From the NCBI GenBank assembly GCA_947170265.1, contig CAMVSV010000002.1:1-64000 (forward strand): a DNA stretch of 64,000 bases. The letters run 5' to 3'. The notes beneath the pieces are model-generated. The model saw only the letters and a program-made list of their open reading frames with translations. It made no database searches and had not been told where the DNA came from. Made by a program: the position numbers and the translations under genes. This stretch comes from an uncultured Prevotella sp. GTDB lineage: Bacteria > Bacteroidota > Bacteroidia > Bacteroidales > Bacteroidaceae. Positions within the stretch are counted from its first letter, which is position 1. The number at the start of each line of letters is the position of its first letter. Below are positions 54,871 through 62,933 of this stretch, piece by piece.

Positions 54871-55869
54871 CTATATACATATTCCGAGGTTCACCATGAT
54901 GGCGCTCGACGACACATGGTATTTGCCGTAAGCCACATTGAGCTTGAAGCGGTCGAGGTTGATGCCGGCACCAAGGGTGAGTCCGGCACCGTGGCTGCTC
55001 TCGTCGTCGGTGCCGCTCTGCGTCTTCATCTCGTCGGCACGTCGGAAATTATATCCTGCTCCAATCCATATCTGCTGCGAGAGCAGTATGTCGGCACCAA
55101 GGCTCAGGTGGTTTATGAAACGGTAGTCATAGTGGGTGAGGTCGGTGAGTGTTGCCGACAGTCTAACAGGCAATACCTCGAAGGTCTTGCTCACTCCCAC
55201 CTGCAGGTCGAAAGGCATCTTGCCATAGTCATCGTCATAGGCTTTCACCTGACCGCCAAGGTTCTTTGCCACAGCCGACACCGACCATTCGCGCTCCGGA
55301 TCGTAGTAGTTCAGTCCGAGGTCCACTCCCATGGCTATGCTGTTGTAGCTTCCGAGATACGATGTTATGAACTTTGCGGTAATGCCGCCCACGAAATTCT
55401 TTCCAAGCTGGTATGCAAGGGTGGCGTTCAGGGCTATCTCGCTGGCAGAGAACTCTCCTGTCTGTATGTTGTTCTCGTCAACCTCCTTCATCTTTCCGTA
55501 GTTTATATACTGCACTCCGCCCTGCACGGTGGCTTTCTCCTTGAGCACCTTGGTGAAGGATGCACCACCGTAGTTCACGCCTTTCATGTAGTTCATATAT
55601 GAAAGCCCGATGGTGCGGTCGCTCACCGATGCCGCCAATGCCGGGTTTGAGAGTGTCAGCGCCGCATCGTCTTCTATCAGTGTGATGTTTTCCCCACCGA
55701 GTGCGGCAGCATGGGCGCTCACCGGCAGTCTCAGGAAGTTATATTCGGTCTGGCTCTCCTGTGCCTGTGCGCCCTGAGCATACAGGGCTGCAACTATGGT
55801 GAGCAGCAGTGCCATAGCGAGTTTCTTCTTTAATATTCTATTCTGTATCTTCAGTATCACCGTTGTCAT
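54871..55869 (-). CDS. porQ: Type IX secretion system protein PorQ
   Basis: A 332-aa predicted outer-membrane beta-barrel with a signal segment (about residues 15-37) and the PorQ N-terminal pattern (YNFLRLPVSAHAAALGGENITLIEDDAAL, NPALAA). PorQ is needed for type IX secretion in Porphyromonas, where it works with PorU and PorV at the surface. Its presence fits the sorting-like tails on the X25 protein, the M6 protease and the C10 protease. The start could also be the Met at about residue 19. Confidence 0.88.
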   Translation of the reverse strand: MTTVILKIQNRILKKKLAMALLLTIVAALYAQGAQAQESQTEYNFLRLPVSAHAAALGGENITLIEDDAALTLSNPALAASVSDRTIGLSYMNYMKGVNYGGASFTKVLKEKATVQGGVQYINYGKMKEVDENNIQTGEFSASEIALNATLAYQLGKNFVGGITAKFITSYLGSYNSIAMGVDLGLNYYDPEREWSVSAVAKNLGGQVKAYDDDYGKMPFDLQVGVSKTFEVLPVRLSATLTDLTHYDYRFINHLSLGADILLSQQIWIGAGYNFRRADEMKTQSGTDDESSHGAGLTLGAGINLDRFKLNVAYGKYHVSSSAIMVNLGICI

Positions 55870-56089
55870 TATTACGCCTTATACCATATATTATAACGCA
55901 GAAACACCAATGTTATTTCATTGGAGCTCACCATTTTCTTCGTTTCCTATTGCCGGCATGATGTTTTCACCAACAATCCTTTCATAAAATCTGAAAACGC
56001 ATGACAAACGGAAATGATAAATCAATAAGTTGACCTTTCAGATTTAAGTTTAGCGTACATTAATAATAATATGTGTAATTGAAGAGTGA

Positions 56090-56281
56090 ATGAAAAACTT
56101 TCATTATCTTTGCAATATTAAAAACACAAAAAAGGAAGATATCAATCGGATAAAAGTAGTACTGGCAGAAAAGAAGCAAACCAACAAATGGTTGTGCAGA
56201 ATGCGCCTGACAATGCCATATTTGATGACATGGAGACTTCCGCTTTTTATCACCACAAAAAATATTTCTGAAAATAGTTGA
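56090..56281 (+). pseudogene. Truncated XRE-family HTH regulator remnant
   Basis: A 63-codon frame. Codons at 56141-56194 give INRIKVVLAEKKQTNKWL, which matches the first helices of a common Bacteroidetes helix-turn-helix regulator. After NKWL the expected recognition helix (AEQ-type, then the VS-W motif) is missing and unrelated sequence follows to the stop. It looks like a 5' fragment left by a deletion or insertion. Confidence 0.6.
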
Positions 56282-56287
56282 GAATGC

Positions 56288-56318
56288 TTGGCGATGTCGA
56301 AAGAATCGCATACTTTTG
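56288..56318 (+). promoter_or_regulatory. Promoter upstream of the orphan gene
   Basis: TTG (56288-56290), 20 bp spacer, TACTTTTG (56311-56318), a good Bacteroidetes consensus. It leaves a leader of about 150 nt before the orphan start at 56474, long enough for leader structure. Confidence 0.6.
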
Positions 56319-56473
56319 CAGTAGAATTGATGGGATTACAAGATGACATAGCAAAGAATCTGCTCTCTGAAGCATAGTGTAACAGTCGGGGTGAAAACCT
56401 TGTAAACATCGGTCTGAAAAGACTGGTGAATGAGCGTTCTTTATAATATTGTTACACTTAATTCATTCAAATT

Positions 56474-57142
56474 ATGAGAAGAAGAATTCCTTATCGGGTA
56501 TGCAGATGCTTACCCAATGGTGTTGTGCCCCATCTTGAAGCTCGTCTGCTCAAAGACTTGGTAAATCGGGAAATCCACCCTATCCGATGCGCTGAGAGTT
56601 GCAAGCAAAAGTTCCAAAAGGCCATGTATCTCGGTGACCTCTGTGCTGAAACGGGTCATTTTTGGTGGGCTATGAAAATATGGAGATTTGCAGCAGGGCT
56701 TATTGAAGACAAGGACTATGATGACTGGCTTTATGTCTGGTTTGACAACAACAGAGTAAGGCTCAGGGATGTCATTTCAGAAACGGAATGCGAATTGCTA
56801 TACCGCCGATGCAGCCAACTCTGGCGAGCCCTTGGGCATCCTGAATACGACTGGTGGGATGACAGGGTTGAGTACCTGACAAGCATATACAACGGCACTA
56901 CTTATTATTATCTGTATGCCGAGAAGTTCAGTGAATACTACGATGAACCGATAGGCAAATGGGAAGATGATATGGAGAAAGCCGAAGCTGAGCAGGTCAC
57001 CCAACAGATTTTCAGAGACGGACAAGGTGATAACCTTCCTCCTTGCTCTCAAGACTTTACGGACTACTGGCATGACGGTCCTCATATGGAGGATTTTTCG
57101 TGGCTCACCTACAAGCATGGTCAACAGCAGAAATACTGTTGA
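56474..57142 (+). CDS. Orphan protein rich in Trp, Tyr and charged residues
   Basis: A 222-aa predicted soluble protein without signal peptide or membrane helix, in no family I recognise. Its N terminus is basic with several Cys (RRRIPYRVCRCLPNGVV, RCAESCKQKF). The middle is helical and aromatic (FWWAMKIWRFAAGL), suggesting a TPR-like or alpha-helical bundle; the C-terminal 60 residues are acidic. It lies between a truncated HTH gene and a transposase fragment and has its own promoter, and its base composition is lower in GC than its neighbours. It is probably an acquired gene. Confidence 0.7.
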   Translation: MRRRIPYRVCRCLPNGVVPHLEARLLKDLVNREIHPIRCAESCKQKFQKAMYLGDLCAETGHFWWAMKIWRFAAGLIEDKDYDDWLYVWFDNNRVRLRDVISETECELLYRRCSQLWRALGHPEYDWWDDRVEYLTSIYNGTTYYYLYAEKFSEYYDEPIGKWEDDMEKAEAEQVTQQIFRDGQGDNLPPCSQDFTDYWHDGPHMEDFSWLTYKHGQQQKYC

Positions 57143-57160
57143 CCTTGCTTCATTTAGGAG

Positions 57161-57298
57161 ACTTCCGCAATGCGGACAGACGCATCTTTGGGGAACGATT
57201 GTTTTGAGGTGAAGGAAAATCGCATTACCTTTGTACTCGGTACTGGCATAGGAGTAGCCCTGAACACCGTATGCCTGATATAATAAGCTGCCGTTCAT
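57161..57298 (-). pseudogene. 5' fragment of an ISL3-type transposase
   Basis: Reading the minus strand from 57298 gives 46 residues starting MNGSLLYQAYGVQGYSYAST and ending in VCPHCGS, which fits the N terminus and first zinc-finger pair of ISL3-family transposases of Bacteroidetes. Homology ends at 57161, next to the 3' end of the orphan gene. The rest of the IS is absent. Confidence 0.6.
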
Positions 57299-57489
57299 AT
57301 CTGGTATGGTTGGGGAACCACAAAGATAATGAATTGGCGGCTTTTTCTATACTACTATATAAACTTGCCAACGCAATTCGGGGATGAACCAGAAAATAGA
57401 CCCCAATAACGCAAAAACGTGTAAAATTTCAAATCCGTGAAACAGTTAACAAATGTGAACGGAAAATATTCTCCGCACAGTGAGAAAAC

Positions 57490-57570
57490 GAAAGTGCCAC
57501 TTTCGCGTTACGAAAGAGGCTCTTTTACCTTCCAAAAGAGGCTCTTTTGCACGCTAAAAGAGGCTCTTTT
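57490..57570. repeat. Phased palindrome array, copy 2 (four units, 22-bp period)
   Basis: GAAAGTGCCACTTTC (57490), GAAAGAGGCTCTTTT (57512), AAAAGAGGCTCTTTT (57534) and AAAAGAGGCTCTTTT (57556): each unit is 15 bp, spacers are 7 bp and all different, and the period is exactly 22 bp. It matches the array at 19824-19882 in unit, spacer length and the mix of GTGCCAC and GAGGCTC centres. Confidence 0.92.
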
Positions 57571-57899
57571 AAAATACCCCTTTCAACCATTTGATTTCCA
57601 ATGAGTTATAGAGGCAGATTTCTGAGCCTTTTACTGCTCTAAAATGTTAAAGAAGTGGTTCAATATTTTACATCCTTTTACATTTATTCACAAAATGTTT
57701 CACGGAATTTTTGGGAGAAAACTACGTTGCGATCAACCTCCCATATCACTGCGTCATAAGTCTTGTAATCCAATTGGGGCATATCTGCCATTCTTTTCAG
57801 TTGGTGGCTAATTGCCAATCTTCAAAATCATTTCGGCAGAATACCCATGATTTGCGCTTTTTTTATTACTTTTGCAAGTGAATTCGAATTCATCAAGCT

Positions 57900-58409
57900 A
57901 TGGACAACAGTAAAGTGACCCCTATTGAGCGACCTGCCGTGGTGGAGGTACGCCCCAAGGAGCTGGAATGCGACGTGGTGAGGTTTCAGAACAACAAGGA
58001 GAAATGGGTGGCATTCGTGGGACTGCTCAACGGCAGACCCTATGAAATCTTCACCGGCCTGCAGGACGACGAGGAAGGCATAGTGCTCCCCAAGACGGTG
58101 CTTTCCGGAAAAATCATCAAGCAGACCAACGACGACGGCACCCACCGCTACGACTTCCAGTTTGTGAACAAACGCGGCTACAAGACCACGGTGGAGGGCT
58201 TGAGCGAGAAATTCAACCCAGAATACTGGAACTATGCCAAGCTCATCTCCGGCGTGCTGCGCTACGGCATGCCCATAGAGCATGTGATAAAGCTCGTGGC
58301 ATCGCTCTCGCTCAAGGACGAAAGCATAAACACATGGAAGACAGGCGTGGAGCGAGCACTGAAGAAATACCTGCCGGGCGACTCAGCCTACAGTGACCTG
58401 CTGCCCTGA
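57900..58409 (+). CDS. Free-standing C-terminal domain of class II ribonucleotide reductase
   Basis: A 169-aa protein whose whole length matches the region after the catalytic barrel of Bacteroidetes adenosylcobalamin-dependent RNR (NrdJ): ECDVVRFQNNKEKWVAFVG, NGRPYEIFTGL, DFQFVNKRGYKTTVEGL and NPEYWNYAKLISGVLRYGMP. There is no catalytic domain, and the C-terminal Cys-rich ribbon of full NrdJ is also absent. It has its own -7 box, so it looks like a deliberate gene, not a 3' fragment. It is followed by folB after 21 bp. It could modulate or support nucleotide reduction (inference). Confidence 0.75.
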   Translation: MDNSKVTPIERPAVVEVRPKELECDVVRFQNNKEKWVAFVGLLNGRPYEIFTGLQDDEEGIVLPKTVLSGKIIKQTNDDGTHRYDFQFVNKRGYKTTVEGLSEKFNPEYWNYAKLISGVLRYGMPIEHVIKLVASLSLKDESINTWKTGVERALKKYLPGDSAYSDLLP

Positions 58410-58430
58410 CCACAAAGCAGAGACAACGCC

Positions 58431-58799
58431 ATGCAGCTCACCCAGGGATACATATACATAAAGGACATGCACTTCTGGTCACACCACGGAGTGATGCCAC
58501 AGGAACGCACCGTGGGAGGCGACTACACGGTGACGCTGCGCATATACTGCCCATTGGAGAAAGCCATGGCGAGCGACGACGTGGCACACACCGTGAACTA
58601 TGCCGAGGTGTATGACACGGTGAAAACACAGATGTCCACTCCCTCCAACCTGCTCGAACATGCCGCGGCACGCATAGCACAGGCACTGTTCTCACGCTTC
58701 AGCACCATCACTTCCATAAGCATTGACCTGAGGAAGACCAACCCACCCATGGGAGCCTGCTGCGACGGAGCCGGGGTGATGCTCAGCTTCCAAAGATAA
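58431..58799 (+). CDS. folB: Dihydroneopterin aldolase
   Basis: A 122-aa enzyme of folate synthesis that cleaves dihydroneopterin to hydroxymethyl-dihydropterin and glycolaldehyde. Motifs: IKDMHFWSHHGVMPQERTVG, VNYAEVYDTV and the LRKTNPPMGACCDGAGV end. Length is standard. It follows the RNR-domain gene and precedes the amidase gene by 20 bp, all rightward. Confidence 0.93.
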   Translation: MQLTQGYIYIKDMHFWSHHGVMPQERTVGGDYTVTLRIYCPLEKAMASDDVAHTVNYAEVYDTVKTQMSTPSNLLEHAAARIAQALFSRFSTITSISIDLRKTNPPMGACCDGAGVMLSFQR

Positions 58800-58819
58800 C
58801 AACCTTTTCAATTCAAGCA

Positions 58820-60085
58820 ATGAGAAGACATACACTATACATTATATTACTACTGTGCGTGGCGGCTTTGACAGCCACAGCAAAGAGCCAGCAGTTCACG
58901 CTCGTGATAGATGCCGGACACGGTGGACACGACGCAGGAGCCATCGGGCAGATAACGAAGGAAAAGACCATCAACCTGAACGTGGCACTCGCCCTCGGAC
59001 GACTGATTGAGCAAAACTGCCACGACGTGAAGGTGGTGTACACACGCAAGACCGACATTTTCATCCCTCTGCAGGAACGCGCCAACATTGCCAACAAAGC
59101 CGGAGCCGACCTCTTCATCTCGGTACATACAAACTCGCTGCCGGCAGGACGCGTAGCAAGGGGCTTCGAGACCTACACCCTCGGTATGCACCGTGCCAAA
59201 GACAACCTCGACGTGGCAATGAGGGAGAACTCGGTGATAAGCCTCGAGAAAGACTACAAGCAACGCTACCAGGGCTTCGACCCCAAGTCGTCGGAAAGCT
59301 ACATAATGTTTGAGTTCATGCAGTCGGCAAACATGGAGAAGAGCGTGGAGCTGGCAAAAATCATCCAGCGCACAGTGTGCAACACCGTGGGAAGAAACAA
59401 CAAAGGAGTACACCAAGCCGGCTTCCTCGTGCTCAGGGCCACGTCCATGCCCAGCTGCCTCATTGAGCTCGGCTTCATCTCCACGCCCGACGAAGAAGCC
59501 TTCCTCAACTCCGACGATGGCGTGAACGCCATGGCTAACGGCATATACAAAGCCTTTGTGGAATATAAGAACAAATACAGCGACAAGGTAGTGGTGCCCT
59601 ATGCCGCACCAAAGAAACAGACGCTTGAAACCGTTGGACATGTGCTGCCACAAAATATCGAGACACGAACCAACGACAAGAAAGACAACAAGAAGAAGCA
59701 AAACGAAAAGAAGAAACAAAACAACAGCACGCCGAAGACAAAGGCACCAGCCACCACACCAGCACCGCAAAACACCTCTACCCCAAAGCAGAGCACATCG
59801 AAGAGCAGCGACGGCATAGTGTTCAAGGTACAGATATTCGCTGTAAACAGAACGCTCAGACCCGGAAGCCAGCAGTTCAAGGGACACAAAGACGTGGACT
59901 GCTACCAGGAAGGCTCGCAAATGAAATACACCATAGGCTCATCGAGCGACTACTCTTCGATAGTAGCTCTGAGAAAGAAACTCCTCGACGACTTCCCCGA
60001 GGCATTCATCGTGGCATTCAAGAACGGTGAGCGCATTGACGTGAACAAAGCAAGGACCGAGACACAACAGAAGAAAAACAAATAA
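58820..60085 (+). CDS. N-acetylmuramoyl-L-alanine amidase (AmiC-like) with SPOR-like tail
   Basis: A 421-aa exported zinc amidase: signal peptide (about residues 1-22), amidase_3 domain (about 28-255) with VIDAGHGGHDAGAIG, ISVHTNS and LIELGFIS containing the zinc and catalytic residues. A Lys/Asn/Pro-rich linker (about 280-330, KKKQNEKKKQNN) leads to a C-terminal SPOR-like repeat (about 335-410; FKVQIFAVNRTLR). It separates daughter cells by cutting stem peptides from murein; the SPOR-like part would target septal glycan. mlaD follows after 44 bp. Confidence 0.92.
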   Translation: MRRHTLYIILLLCVAALTATAKSQQFTLVIDAGHGGHDAGAIGQITKEKTINLNVALALGRLIEQNCHDVKVVYTRKTDIFIPLQERANIANKAGADLFISVHTNSLPAGRVARGFETYTLGMHRAKDNLDVAMRENSVISLEKDYKQRYQGFDPKSSESYIMFEFMQSANMEKSVELAKIIQRTVCNTVGRNNKGVHQAGFLVLRATSMPSCLIELGFISTPDEEAFLNSDDGVNAMANGIYKAFVEYKNKYSDKVVVPYAAPKKQTLETVGHVLPQNIETRTNDKKDNKKKQNEKKKQNNSTPKTKAPATTPAPQNTSTPKQSTSKSSDGIVFKVQIFAVNRTLRPGSQQFKGHKDVDCYQEGSQMKYTIGSSSDYSSIVALRKKLLDDFPEAFIVAFKNGERIDVNKARTETQQKKNK

Positions 60086-60129
60086 GAGAAACAGGATAGC
60101 ACAGCTAACACATAACAAGCAACAACAAC

Positions 60130-61062
60130 ATGAAAATAAAAAACGAAGTAAAAATAGGTATAGTGGCAGCAATAGGAGTAATGCTGCTCTTCTTCGGGAT
60201 GACATTCCTGAAAGGACTCGACATATTCTCGTCTGACAACCAATACAAGATGAAGTTCTCTGACATCACCGGACTGTCGGCATCAAGCCCAATCTATGCC
60301 GACGGCTACAGAGTGGGAACGGTGAAAGCCATTGACTACGACTTCAACCGCCAAGGCGACATCACCGTCGACGTGGGAATAAACAAAGACATGCAGATAC
60401 CCGAAGGCACCAGAGCCGAAATAGTGAGCGACCTGCTCGGAAACGTACAGGTGAACCTGCTCATGGACCGCTCGGTGGAAAAGATGCTTGCACCGGGAGG
60501 CATCATCGACGGAACAATAAACGACGGAGCCATGGGGCAAGTGAAAGACATGGTGCCCGCAATAAAGAAGATGCTGCCGAAACTCGACTCCATACTCGTG
60601 AGCGTGAACACACTGCTTGCCGATCCCAATATCCCGGCAACGCTCCACAATGTGAACCTCATAAGCTCCGACCTCACCAACTCCACCAAGCAGCTCAACC
60701 TGTTGCTTGCACAGCTCAACGCACGCATGCCGCAACTACTCGGCAAGACCGACAACCTGCTCGACAACGCCAGCAGCACCATGGTCTCAGCCAACACCAT
60801 GATAGGCTCACTCAACGGGAAAGTGGACAGCCTGGACATGGCTCAGACCATGCAGAAAGTGCAGCATACCCTCGACAACGTGCAGCAGCTCACCGACAAA
60901 ATCAACAACAGTAACGGCTCACTCGGCTTGCTCATCAACGACAACAAGCTCTACGACAACCTCAACAATACCGTGCGTGATGCCGACTCGCTGCTCACCA
61001 ACCTGAAGGCACACCCCAAGAGATATGTACACTTCTCCATTTTCGGAAAGAAAGATAAATAA
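60130..61062 (+). CDS. MlaD/MCE domain lipid-transport protein
   Basis: A 310-aa protein with an N-terminal membrane anchor (about residues 8-28) and one MCE domain (about 36-115; GLSASSPIYADGYRVGTVKAI, LLGNVQVNLL). The rest is a long helical segment (about 150-290). MCE proteins form hexamers that bridge the envelope and move phospholipids. No mlaE or mlaF partner is next to it here, so the partners must be elsewhere. It is the last gene before the dnaA region. Confidence 0.9.
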   Translation: MKIKNEVKIGIVAAIGVMLLFFGMTFLKGLDIFSSDNQYKMKFSDITGLSASSPIYADGYRVGTVKAIDYDFNRQGDITVDVGINKDMQIPEGTRAEIVSDLLGNVQVNLLMDRSVEKMLAPGGIIDGTINDGAMGQVKDMVPAIKKMLPKLDSILVSVNTLLADPNIPATLHNVNLISSDLTNSTKQLNLLLAQLNARMPQLLGKTDNLLDNASSTMVSANTMIGSLNGKVDSLDMAQTMQKVQHTLDNVQQLTDKINNSNGSLGLLINDNKLYDNLNNTVRDADSLLTNLKAHPKRYVHFSIFGKKDK

Positions 61063-61460
61063 ATATACAGGAAATAAACCATAGAGGCAACACGGAAAAG
61101 AATAAAAGAAGCCACAACTATTTAAAAAAAATACAAATAAGAATGCTGAATGTTTCACAGCATGGAAACAAAACGTAAATGGTGGTAACACAGAAAGTTC
61201 GGCATGAATAGACAAATGTTTCACGCAAACATTCCAAACGACGCACTACAACATGTAACTATTTGAAAGACAAACAAGTAGATATACACAAACGCAGTGT
61301 AAAGAATATCAAAAGGCAACTTTCCACAACTCACCGAAATAGTGGTATTTAGAAAGATTACGGCAATTTGACATAAAAATCAACATTCCACGGAATGAAG
61401 AAAGTTTCGTATCTTTGCAAGTGAAATCTATCAGCCGATTGAAAAAACGACAATAAAACA
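61063..61460. other. AT-rich region upstream of dnaA with TGTTTCAC motifs
   Basis: A 398-bp AT-rich gap. It holds TGTTTCACAGCATGGAAACA (61151-61170), AATGTTT-5 nt-AAACATT with TGTTTCACG (61215-61233), a TTTCCACAA DnaA-box-like site (61321-61329), CATTCC-AC-GGAATG (61384-61397) and a -7 box TATCTTTG (61410-61417) for dnaA. It could be near oriC, but no cluster of perfect DnaA boxes is visible. Confidence 0.5.
61410..61417 (+). promoter_or_regulatory. -7 element of the dnaA promoter
   Basis: TATCTTTG, 43 bp before the dnaA ATG. No clear -33 element is seen; a CATTCC-AC-GGAATG palindrome lies 13 bp upstream of it. Confidence 0.5.
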
Positions 61461-62867
61461 ATGACCGTCAATCCAAATAAGCTGTGGAATGACTGCCTCC
61501 AGACAATAAAGGAGAACGTCACCGAGCAGCAGTACAACACATGGTTCAAGCCAATAGCCTTCGAGAAGTACGACGAAACCTCGAAGACATTGTTGGTGCA
61601 GGTGCCCAGCCCATTCGTGTATGAGTACCTGGAGGAGAACTATGTGGACTTGCTGAGCAAGGTATTGCGACGCATCTTTGGCGACGGCATTCAGCTGACA
61701 TACCGCGTGGTGACCGACAAGACCCACAAGATAACACAGGTCATTCACTCGGACCCAATAGATTCCATCCCAACACAGCGACCAACAGCGCGGGCAAACC
61801 AAGCCAAGACACCGATAGACACGGCACAGACCGACCTGGATCCGCAGCTCGACCCCCACAAGTCGTTCAACAACTTCATTGAGGGCGACAGCAACAAACT
61901 GCCCCGCTCCATAGGACTGTCGATAGCCGAGCATCCCAACACCACACAGTTCAACCCAATGTTCATCTACGGACCGTCGGGATGCGGCAAGACACACCTC
62001 ATAAACGCCATAGGACTGCGCGCCAAGCAGCTGTTCCCGCAGAAGAGAGTGCTGTATATAAGCGCACGTCTGTTCCAAGTGCAATATACCAACTCCGTGC
62101 TTCAGAACACCACCAACGACTTCATCAACTTCTATCAGACGATAGATGTGCTCATCGTTGACGACATACAGGAGTGGATAAGTGCCACAAGGACACAAGA
62201 CACGTTCTTCCATATTTTCAATCACCTGTTCCGCAACGGCAAGCGCATCATACTTGCGTCAGACCGTCCGCCGGTAGACCTGAAGGGAATGAACGACCGT
62301 CTCATCACCCGTTTCAAATGCGGACTGATAGCCGAGCTTGAGAAACCCAATGTTCAGCTGTGCATTGACATCCTCAACCAGAAGATTTATCGCGACGGAC
62401 TGACTATACCCGCCGATGTCGTGGAGTATATTGCCAAGACAGCCAACGGAAGCGTGCGCGACTTGCAGGGAGTGATAAACTCACTGTTGGCTTACAGCGT
62501 GGTTTACAACAGCAACATCGACATGCGTCTGGCAGAGAGAGTGATAAAGCGTTCGGTCACCGTTGACGACCAGCCACTCACCATCGACGACATAATGGAC
62601 AGCGTATGCAACCACTTCAACGTGAGTTCGGCGGCAGTATCGAGCCGCAGTCGCAAGCGTGAATACGTCGTGGCGCGTCAGGTGTCGATGTATCTGGCAC
62701 AGAAACACACCAAGATGCCGGCATCGCGCATCGGCAAGCTCGTGGGAGGGCGCGACCATTCCACCGTCATTCACAGCTGTTCGCAGATAGAACGCAGGCT
62801 GAAAACCGACAAGGCGTTCAGCGAAGAGATAGCAAGCATAGAAAACTCATTCAGACTGAAAAGCTGA
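61461..62867 (+). CDS. dnaA: Chromosomal replication initiator DnaA
   Basis: A 468-aa AAA+ initiator: N-terminal domain I (LWNDCLQTIKENVTEQQYNTW), a short linker, AAA+ domain with Walker A GPSGCGKT (residues 171-178) and Walker B LIVDDIQ, and the C-terminal DNA-binding domain with VGGRDHSTVIHSC, the DnaA signature. It opens oriC and acts as a transcription factor. It is a single gene with its own promoter region and a strong downstream terminator; dnaN is not next to it, as is common in Bacteroidetes. Confidence 0.96.
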   Translation: MTVNPNKLWNDCLQTIKENVTEQQYNTWFKPIAFEKYDETSKTLLVQVPSPFVYEYLEENYVDLLSKVLRRIFGDGIQLTYRVVTDKTHKITQVIHSDPIDSIPTQRPTARANQAKTPIDTAQTDLDPQLDPHKSFNNFIEGDSNKLPRSIGLSIAEHPNTTQFNPMFIYGPSGCGKTHLINAIGLRAKQLFPQKRVLYISARLFQVQYTNSVLQNTTNDFINFYQTIDVLIVDDIQEWISATRTQDTFFHIFNHLFRNGKRIILASDRPPVDLKGMNDRLITRFKCGLIAELEKPNVQLCIDILNQKIYRDGLTIPADVVEYIAKTANGSVRDLQGVINSLLAYSVVYNSNIDMRLAERVIKRSVTVDDQPLTIDDIMDSVCNHFNVSSAAVSSRSRKREYVVARQVSMYLAQKHTKMPASRIGKLVGGRDHSTVIHSCSQIERRLKTDKAFSEEIASIENSFRLKS

Positions 62868-62872
62868 CAAAT

Positions 62873-62915
62873 AAAAAAAAGACGAACCGGCAGCGTGTCG
62901 GTTCGTCTTTTTTTT
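62873..62915. terminator. Bidirectional terminator between dnaA and pnuC
   Basis: AAAAAAAAGACGAACCG (62873-62889) pairs with CGGTTCGTCTTTTTTTT (62899-62915), a perfect 17-bp stem with A and T runs. Confidence 0.92.
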
Positions 62916-62933
62916 GTACATACACTCATGGTT

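Larger units (their letters stand above)
55870..56473. other. AT-rich accessory intergenic region
   Basis: A 604-bp low-GC gap upstream of the orphan gene. It holds an inverted repeat AAATCTGAAA/TTTCAGATTT (55987-55996, 56036-56045), a promoter-like TTG...TATCTTTG (56079-56112, spacer 23 bp), the HTH remnant (56090-56281) and the orphan gene promoter (56288-56318). Confidence 0.7.
57143..57899. other. AT-rich intergenic region with IS fragment and phased palindromes
   Basis: A 757-bp gap: ISL3-type transposase remnant (57161-57298, minus strand), phased palindromes (57490-57570), an 11-bp inverted repeat TCCGTGAAACA/TGTTTCACGGA (57434-57444, 57696-57706) that encloses the palindromes, and a -7 box TACTTTTG (57867-57874) for the RNR-domain gene. 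No other gene is visible. Confidence 0.75.

Noticed and set aside
57490..57570. Possible mini-CRISPR array (direct repeats with unique spacers)
   Set aside because: Repeats are 15-bp palindromes and spacers only 7 bp, far below CRISPR sizes, and no cas gene is in the window.
57867..57874. Full promoter with -33 box for the RNR-domain gene
   Set aside because: The only TTTG nearby is 12 bp upstream of the -7 box, too close; only the -7 box is credited.
61321..61329. A defined oriC next to dnaA
   Set aside because: Only one weak DnaA-box-like site is visible; AT-richness alone is not enough.
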